Assembly: GCA_030867875.1 (NCBI GenBank)
Contig: JAOWCC010000019.1
Coordinates: 103,031,006 to 103,095,005, forward strand
Source: Actinernus sp. WN-2022
Lineage: Eukaryota > Cnidaria > Anthozoa > Actiniaria > Actinernidae
Direction of reading: 5' to 3'
DNA length: 64,000 nt
Part shown: positions 58,574-64,000 of the stretch, piece by piece
Numbering within the stretch: the stretch's first letter is position 1
Layout: the number at the start of each line of letters is the position of its first letter
Made by a program: the position numbers and the translations under genes
Notes under the pieces: model-generated
What the model was told of the DNA's origin: nothing
Seen by the model: only the letters and a program-made list of their open reading frames with translations
Database searches by the model: none

Positions 58574-61500
58574 GGTGTTTGACAGACCAGCGCTTAACCA
58601 CTGAGCTAACCAGGAGGCGGTTTTGGTTATTATGGAAAGAAAAGTTCATTTTTTTGGCAGAATTTATGTTATTTTAATTTTATCAGCTTCGCCATTTTCA
58701 AAGGAAAAAAGTATAGAAAGTACAAGGAAAGAATAGGAAAACAACATAATAATCATAATACTAGTAAACACACTCAAGTAAATATGGCCGGGGATCCGCA
58801 ACAGCAGTGAGAGCCGGCCAATTACTGCGGGCCCAGAACTTAAAATAGTGAGGTTATTAAGTTCATCGGCAACAGTGTTCCATATTCTAGAGGATCTGAC
58901 AAAGAAGGATCTTTGATAAGTAGTAGTTTTACATTTACGGATAAAGAATTTTACAACATTACTGGATGATCTAGTCGGTCTGGTAATACGGATAAGAGGA
59001 GGGACAGACAACTCGTGCCAGTAACGAACTGGAAGTAGTGTCAAATATTGTAACCTAGCATTATAGTTAATAGAACAAGAAACACGGTAAGTTGAGTACG
59101 TATTTCGTGGCACGCTTCTGAGTTCTTTCTAACCTAGTAATTAAATCAAGGGACTGCGGCGCCCACATTTGCGTGGCGTACCGGAAGTGAGTGCGTACTA
59201 GTGTCAGATATAGTGTACGCCTCACCGCAGTGTTTCGAATGCACCGTGTGTTCCTCCTGAGGTATCCGAGGAGCTTGTTTGCATGCGATGACTGTTCGCA
59301 CACTTGCTTGGTCCAGGTAAGGTCATCCAGTACCCAGACACCGAGGTCCCGTTCAGCCTTCGTTGTTTCTAGAGTGGTGTCCTTCAGCTTGTAGAGGTGG
59401 TTCGGCGACCGGCTTTATTTTCCGAGTAATGCTTTGTGATATTCATTTGTTCTAATTGAAAACGAGGTCAGATGCTGTCTGTTATAAACAATTTATTAGT
59501 CGGCTAAGCATCTAATACGCCTGATACTACTTATTCCTCATCAAACGTTTTTAATGTTTTTAATACCAAATCAGTAGTCCACCAGTTACCAAATAGGATT
59601 AATGATTATCCTTAATTTTTCCAGCGTTCAGCGAATGTGATCATCACATGTAGCGCACGTGATCAATCCATGTAACGAATTTACATATTGTTTGAGCCTC
59701 ACCTGACCATCGTTGGGAAGAGTTCTGCGGAGAATACGTACAAGGCGTTGAATGAAGTGGTGATACACAGCTTGCCTAAAGAACCGCATGTAACGCGACC
59801 AGCAATAAAACCTGTATGAAACATGAATATCAAATGTTGGGTCTGGTTACACTTGGTAAATATAGTAGATTTCGTATGATTAGGAAAGTTATGGCATTAC
59901 CAAATCTACTGTACGGCATGCCTGGCACTAAAATGGCTTCCTGTCATTTTTGTCCGTCTGATCCAATCACATTGCAGAGTTACGAGACGGTAAAGTCACA
60001 GTTCGGTTACGACACATCTACAAGCTATTACGACGGATTTCGTATAAGTGAGAAAGCTACAGCAACGAGTTGCGGTACGGTTAATACCATCTTTCATGCT
60101 GTGACGTTAATCATGAAATTCGCCATTATTTTGACTACAATTATTTTATGGACGGCAAAATGTTAGCACGGTTAACGTCATTCCAAAGTTCCATTAGGAT
60201 CTAACTGTGAAAAAACTATAGGATTTAAATTAACCAATCAGAAGGCGAGTTCGCCATATAGTCAGTGGTATATCTAAGTATAGGTATACATGTAATGTAT
60301 ATAGGTAATGATCATTCACCTAGGTTGTCCGTTCCACCTGGAATAAACGACACAGCGACGCATGATATAGCACCAGCCACCATAAACCACACAACGGTAT
60401 TTCTGCGACCAAATCTGGAAAAAGTGGCAACAATTTATATCATCAATGGGCCCAGGATACGATCACGTGGTTGTACTGGATGGCACAACAATCTGACTTG
60501 AAGACAATTGTACGAAATCGGTAGTGTTATTAGCAAAACATGTTTGTAAGTGATAGTTATGAGTGGCCGTGTCATATCGGTAGATATAGTCCGAGCCGCA
60601 GGCGAGGCTAATAAATGAGCGAGATAAACAACCTCTAGCACCCAGGTTAGCTATAACCAATTCTGATTTCAAATTCATCTGAAAACATTAAACAGTTCCC
60701 ATAATTCTATACTGACCTATCGCAGCCGAATATGACCAGGAAATTTCCAGGAATTTCCACCAAACTTGTCAGCACGAAGTTGAGGTAAATACTACCTCCA
60801 ATATCACTTGCACTCATGGATACTCCATAGTAAACCATGCCGTTAACAAACCTAAGGAAAAGAGAAAGTGTATTAGTGCTGGGGAGTGATATACACCGAA
60901 TTGAGAGTTCGGTCGGGAGACTAGCTTTCAACAATCTCAAGAGATGAATGTTGATGTTGGTTGAACAAACAAGAGATGCTAACGAAGAATATTGTGTTTA
61001 CGTCATCCAAGATGGCGGCCATGTTGAATTGGTTGAACTGACAAGAGAAGCTAACGAGGAATCTTGTGTTCACGTCATCCAAGATGGCGGCCATGATGTC
61101 TGATCAAACAAAGTCTAACAAAAGAATTGTGTTTACGTCATCCAAGATGGCGGCCATATTTTGGTTGAACTAACAAGAGAAGCTAACGAGGAATCTTTTG
61201 TTTACGTCAACCAAGATGGCGGCCATGTTGGTTGATCTAACAAAAGTAGCTATACTAAGGAGGAAATGTTTGTTTACGTCAACCAAGATGGTGGCGATTA
61301 CGTCACGTGAGAGTCATGAATAGTACAGCAACTTCAACCAACCAACAAACAAATATCATAGCTGTCTAGAAAGAGCATATTAAGGTTGGTTAACTTGGCA
61401 AGTTTAGAAAGAAAAAGGCTGAAATCTCGCTCAATAACTGAATAAGGAAGTTTGAATCTGAATTATGGTTAATATAGCTGTGTAGAAAGAGTTGCCATAC

Positions 61501-61968
61501 GACTATACAACCGACTGTAAGTACGATGAAGACAAAGACTGAGATTTCTCATTAGATAGTATAACAATAAGCAAGCTAAGATTCATATTCTCACGGATGA
61601 CCTGGGGGAATTTGCTAAAAAGCTAATATACCCAGTTTTAGCCTCCCGTCATTGAGTGCTCGTTAGAATACGAAAGTTGCCTCTTAATTGCTACAGTTCT
61701 TTACAAAATATGTCTGTCTTTGTTGATTGATTGATTGATTTATAGCTTTCTGAGTCCTTACCAAGCATAGCACTGCACGAGTGTCAGAAAAGCCAGGTAT
61801 TTTGTCTTGAATAATTCAATAATTCCCTTGTTGGAAACGATCACAGGTACCCGAAGTTCAACTTGCGGCATCTCCTTCTTGTTTGTTCGAGCAACATTCT
61901 CGAGGATCTTTCTTGCATCCTTCTCCCGGTCAACAATAAGTAACCAGCGAACAGACTCCGGGATACAC
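57313..61968 (-). CDS. SLC22-type organic ion transporter (MFS), C-terminal five exons
   Basis: Minus-strand exons, phases agreeing at every join: 61968-61762, 60851-60717, 60414-60320, 59811-59703, 57595-57313 (stop). The first visible exon reads CIPESVRWLLIVDREKDARK, the large-loop PES-RWL signature before TM7. Then come WFVNGMVYYGVSMSASDIGG (TM7), SLVEIPGNFLVIFGCDR (TM8), FGRRNTVVWFMVAGAISCVA (TM9), SFNALYVFSAELFPTMVR (TM11 entry) and NSGMGLVSVVSRFGAASAPF (TM11), with a WFLPETKDKPTLETMDDR end. SLC22 proteins are plasma-membrane facilitators or antiporters for organic cations, anions or carnitine. Substrate cannot be told here. TM1-6 exons lie beyond the right edge. Introns contain SINEs, a LINE fragment and a minisatellite. 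The last exon may carry an alternative donor near its end. Confidence 0.9.
57743..58150 (+). mobile_element. tRNA-derived SINE
   Basis: RNA polymerase III box A TGGCGCAGTGG (57753-57763) and box B GGTTCGATTCC (57796-57806) lie at the head. The acceptor stem does not pair, so it is not a functional tRNA. The body GTTTTTCTCCGGGTTCTCCG and a tail AAATAAAGTTATTGTATTG follow. It lies in the intron next to the last SLC22 exon. The 3' part after about 57990 may include another insertion. Confidence 0.8.
58400..58618 (-). mobile_element. Second tRNA-derived SINE, different family
   Basis: On the minus strand, TGGTTAGCTCAGTGGTTAAG contains box A at 58608-58598. Box B is degraded. The body contains AATGGTTAGACCTTCACGTC and TTCTCGGATAAGGACGTAAT. 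Confidence 0.7.
58690..59420 (-). pseudogene. CR1-like LINE 3' fragment in SLC22 intron
   Basis: On the minus strand: TTLETTKAERDLGVWVLDDL (about 59370-59310), ANKLLGYLRRNTR, LYLTLVRTHFRYATQMWAPQ (about 59215-59155), then after a frame change NARLQYLTLLPVRYWHELSV and RSSRIWNTVADEL near 58870. It has the same orientation as the host gene. Confidence 0.85.
60460..60560. repeat. Fragment of the CCCTTTGCAG-family MITE
   Basis: GATCACGTGGTTGTACTGGA and GTGTTATTAGCAAAACATGT match the left part of 55989-56295. The right part is missing. It lies in an SLC22 intron. Confidence 0.7.
60963..61310. repeat. Minisatellite with AAGATGGCGGC units in SLC22 intron
   Basis: Five units of 63-72 bp. The core TTACGTCATCCAAGATGGCG occurs at about 61009, 61081, 61144, 61213 and 61285, with AACAAGAGAAGCTAACGAGG between. 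AAGATGGCGGC is the YY1 consensus, and TACGTCA resembles a CRE half. Confidence 0.9.
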
Positions 61969-62392
61969 CTAATTCCAAATCAATGATTTTCATTACATCT
62001 CATGCATAATTGTACTGAACATTAATTAGCTAAAGATGAGCGTTGCTGATTATTTTGGAACCGTTTTTACTCTGTGATGTATATACTCAATACTCAGGAA
62101 TGGATAAATGTGCAATATATTACTCTATCTTTTGTCTGTTTTCGGAGATCTTAATATGGATAACTGATAATAATAATAATAATAAGCATCATCATAATCA
62201 TAATCATAATATAGTGCTAAATCCACACTTGCTCACAGCGCTTCACATTACTATAATCTAATCTAAAATATAGCGAATGAATAAAAATTAAAATAATAAT
62301 CGCGTAGGCTGGTTAAAAAGTAAGAAGAGTTAATTAGATTAAAAGCTAAGAAATTAATATTAAGCATGTATTAAAAATTATGTCTTTAAGCA
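61969..62392. other. Intron of the transporter gene, no feature except microsatellite
   Basis: Contains an AATAATAATAATAATAAG run near 62168 and repeated CATAAT motifs. No upstream SLC22 exon was found between here and the right edge. Confidence 0.5.
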
Positions 62393-63294
62393 GGAAGTTC
62401 CGGTATAAAAAGGGAAGCCCCGGGGTATGACACCTTCAGTTGTCAATCAGCCTTTAGTGGAGTAAACATCTGCGTTCCGCTTGAGTGCTCCCTACTGATT
62501 ACTTATCGCGCGAAATTCGAATGAAAACACAAAAATGTTTTACTTTAGAGTAAGGGCTACAGAGTTCGCAAACAGTGGAAAAATACCATTGGCAGTCACA
62601 AATGAACAACTATCGTCCCTCTGGTCACATTTGTATGGCTTGTTTAATTTTAAAGTGCAAGTATCACGTCAAAAAATAAAATAAATTGTACTATTGTGTT
62701 TGTTTCTCACAAAAAGGTATTAATGTTACAAATTTTGTAACATTTCTGGCGTTTAATCCCTAATTTTGGTTAATTTTCATGGGTCCTGTGACGTCATAAG
62801 ATAAATCAACTCCCTCCCTAGAGAAAACTACTACAATAAAATCCCGTAGGTTTCCATTGTGACATCACAAGATGAATCAATCCGGGTAGCGTTTATTCTA
62901 GTTTTAGTATATCAGAAATAGAATTTGGGGCAAAAAGAGTTCATATTGTTTTATGGCGCTACTTGCACTTTAAACCTTAAAAATCTAGCATAGCATTTTA
63001 AAGGAGAGGCTCATATGCTCGATTGCTTTCTTCACTGCTCAGCTTATCGCGCGAAATTAAAAAACAAGTAAATAAATAATCTTCAGAAAACAGTAATAAA
63101 ATACCATTGACAGTCATTAATGAACAGTGAACTATCTTTCCTCTGGACACTTTTTTATGGCTTGTTCAATTTTAAACCTTAAAAATCTAGCATTTCAAAT
63201 GAGAGGCTGATATGTTCGCCTGCTTTCTTTACTGTTCAGCATTTTGAAGTTTCAAAGGCATGAAAAGAGGAGGACCCTTTTATACCGGAACTTC
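62393..63294. mobile_element. Inverted-repeat element with internal direct duplication
   Basis: GGAAGTTCCGGTATAAAAAG at the left and CTTTTATACCGGAACTTC at the right are inverse ends. Inside, about 62500-62660 is repeated directly at 63045-63190 (shared CTTATCGCGCGAAATT, ATACCATTG(A/G)CAGTCA, ATGGCTTGTT(C/T)AATTTTAAA). Confidence 0.65.
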
Positions 63295-63334
63295 ACTAGC
63301 GACCAAAAGATCGCGGGCTCTGGGAACGATATTG

Positions 63335-63510
63335 ACGAGCGACATAAGCACAATCAACATACGCAGTGCCGTACTTATTATTAAGCGGTACTTGTTCTCA
63401 CAGATAGGAACAAGCGCCGCTAAGTAATGATCAATGCATTACTGCGTCTGCATATGTTACTCGTGCTTAATATGCTCATGTCGCTAGTGAGGACTAGGCT
63501 TAAATATTTC
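63335..63510. repeat. Imperfect palindrome, probable MITE
   Basis: GAGCGACATAAGCACAATCA with CGGTACTTGTTC is mirrored by GAACAAGCGCCGC with TTAATATGCTCATGTCGC. Confidence 0.6.
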
Positions 63511-63670
63511 TTTAAATGCTCACCAGAAGCAGTCTCTAATAGCAAGTGGCAACAGGAAAAGATCTGTCCACATAGGTTTTGAGGTTATTAGCAACTGGTT
63601 CTAGTAACAATTATTTTTTTGAGATACTGACTTGAGAGAGCGTCCAGAAGTTTGATAACGTATTAACGTA

Positions 63671-63935
63671 GTAATGGCCTTTTGCAGGGTTGTACTGGAG
63701 GGCAAAAAAATCTTAATTCATATACTTAAAGGCACTCGTAAGAGATTGGTAGTGTTATTAGCAAAACCTGTTTGTAAATGCTATTTTCCACCTCCAATCG
63801 ATTATCAATCTTAAAGATAGCTTGCCCTCCAGCATCCATGGCAACGCCTAGTTTCCCATGGGGATCACGAGCTCAATTCATTCGTTAACGAAGTATTAAA
63901 TCAGCACGTGACTATTTCCTGCAAAGGGACTATTC
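63671..63935. mobile_element. MITE with CCCTTTGCAG ends, copy 2
   Basis: Shortened relative of 55989-56295 with the same interior landmarks. The right end TGCAAAGGGACTATT is inverse to the left TAATGGCCTTTTGCA. Confidence 0.8.
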
Positions 63936-64000
63936 ACAAACAAGATTAAGAAGCAGAATTTTGAGGGGGAAAACGAGAAAGATTTTAAACGTTGTTATAT

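Overview
The window is AT-rich eukaryotic DNA from an animal, most likely an anthozoan cnidarian such as a stony coral. I infer this from the intron-bearing genes, an intronless class A receptor, CR1/L1-like LINEs, a Ty3/Gypsy element, tRNA-derived SINEs of a type I associate with corals and anemones, and dense palindromic MITEs. No bacterial operon, CRISPR array, rRNA gene or functional tRNA gene was seen.

Layout. 1-4.5 kb: the 5' LTR and most of a damaged Ty3/Gypsy retrotransposon on the minus strand, running off the left edge. 4.5-5.9 kb: a decayed CR1/jockey-like LINE. 6.7-39.7 kb: a segmentally duplicated block. Its recognisable core is a minus-strand gene of four coding exons for a 67-residue protein that I do not recognise. 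Copy A (12746-17803) and copy C (30322-32011) have matching splice sites, phases and stop. Copy B (22750-24058) is broken. A further 5' flank (6740-9290) is left from a fourth unit. Parallel units give natural occupied/empty-site pairs for several insertions: a fresh L1-like LINE with a 13-bp target duplication, a 1.7-kb foldback element carrying a 15-bp minisatellite, and smaller MITEs.

39.9-47.9 kb: mobile-element territory. It holds a 560-bp almost perfect hairpin, a deletion derivative of a DNA transposon with two inward-facing gene fragments (RecQ-like helicase and a Cys/His zinc-finger protein) and a 9-bp target duplication, a 121-bp PIF/Harbinger-type MITE, LINE tails and minisatellites. 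51-52.5 kb: an intact single-exon rhodopsin-family receptor on the plus strand with atypical DRF and NFxxY motifs. 53.9-55.1 kb: a palindromic element and a 94-bp tandem repeat. 57.3-62.0 kb: the last five exons of an SLC22-type organic ion transporter on the minus strand, whose introns contain two SINEs, a LINE fragment and a minisatellite with YY1-like sites. 62.4-64 kb: further inverted-repeat elements.

The best candidate for something undescribed is the tandem family of the 67-residue protein, with its duplicated splice-donor array in copy C, and the unassigned candidate exons upstream of it. All gene models were assembled by eye. Homology, expression and boundaries have not been tested.
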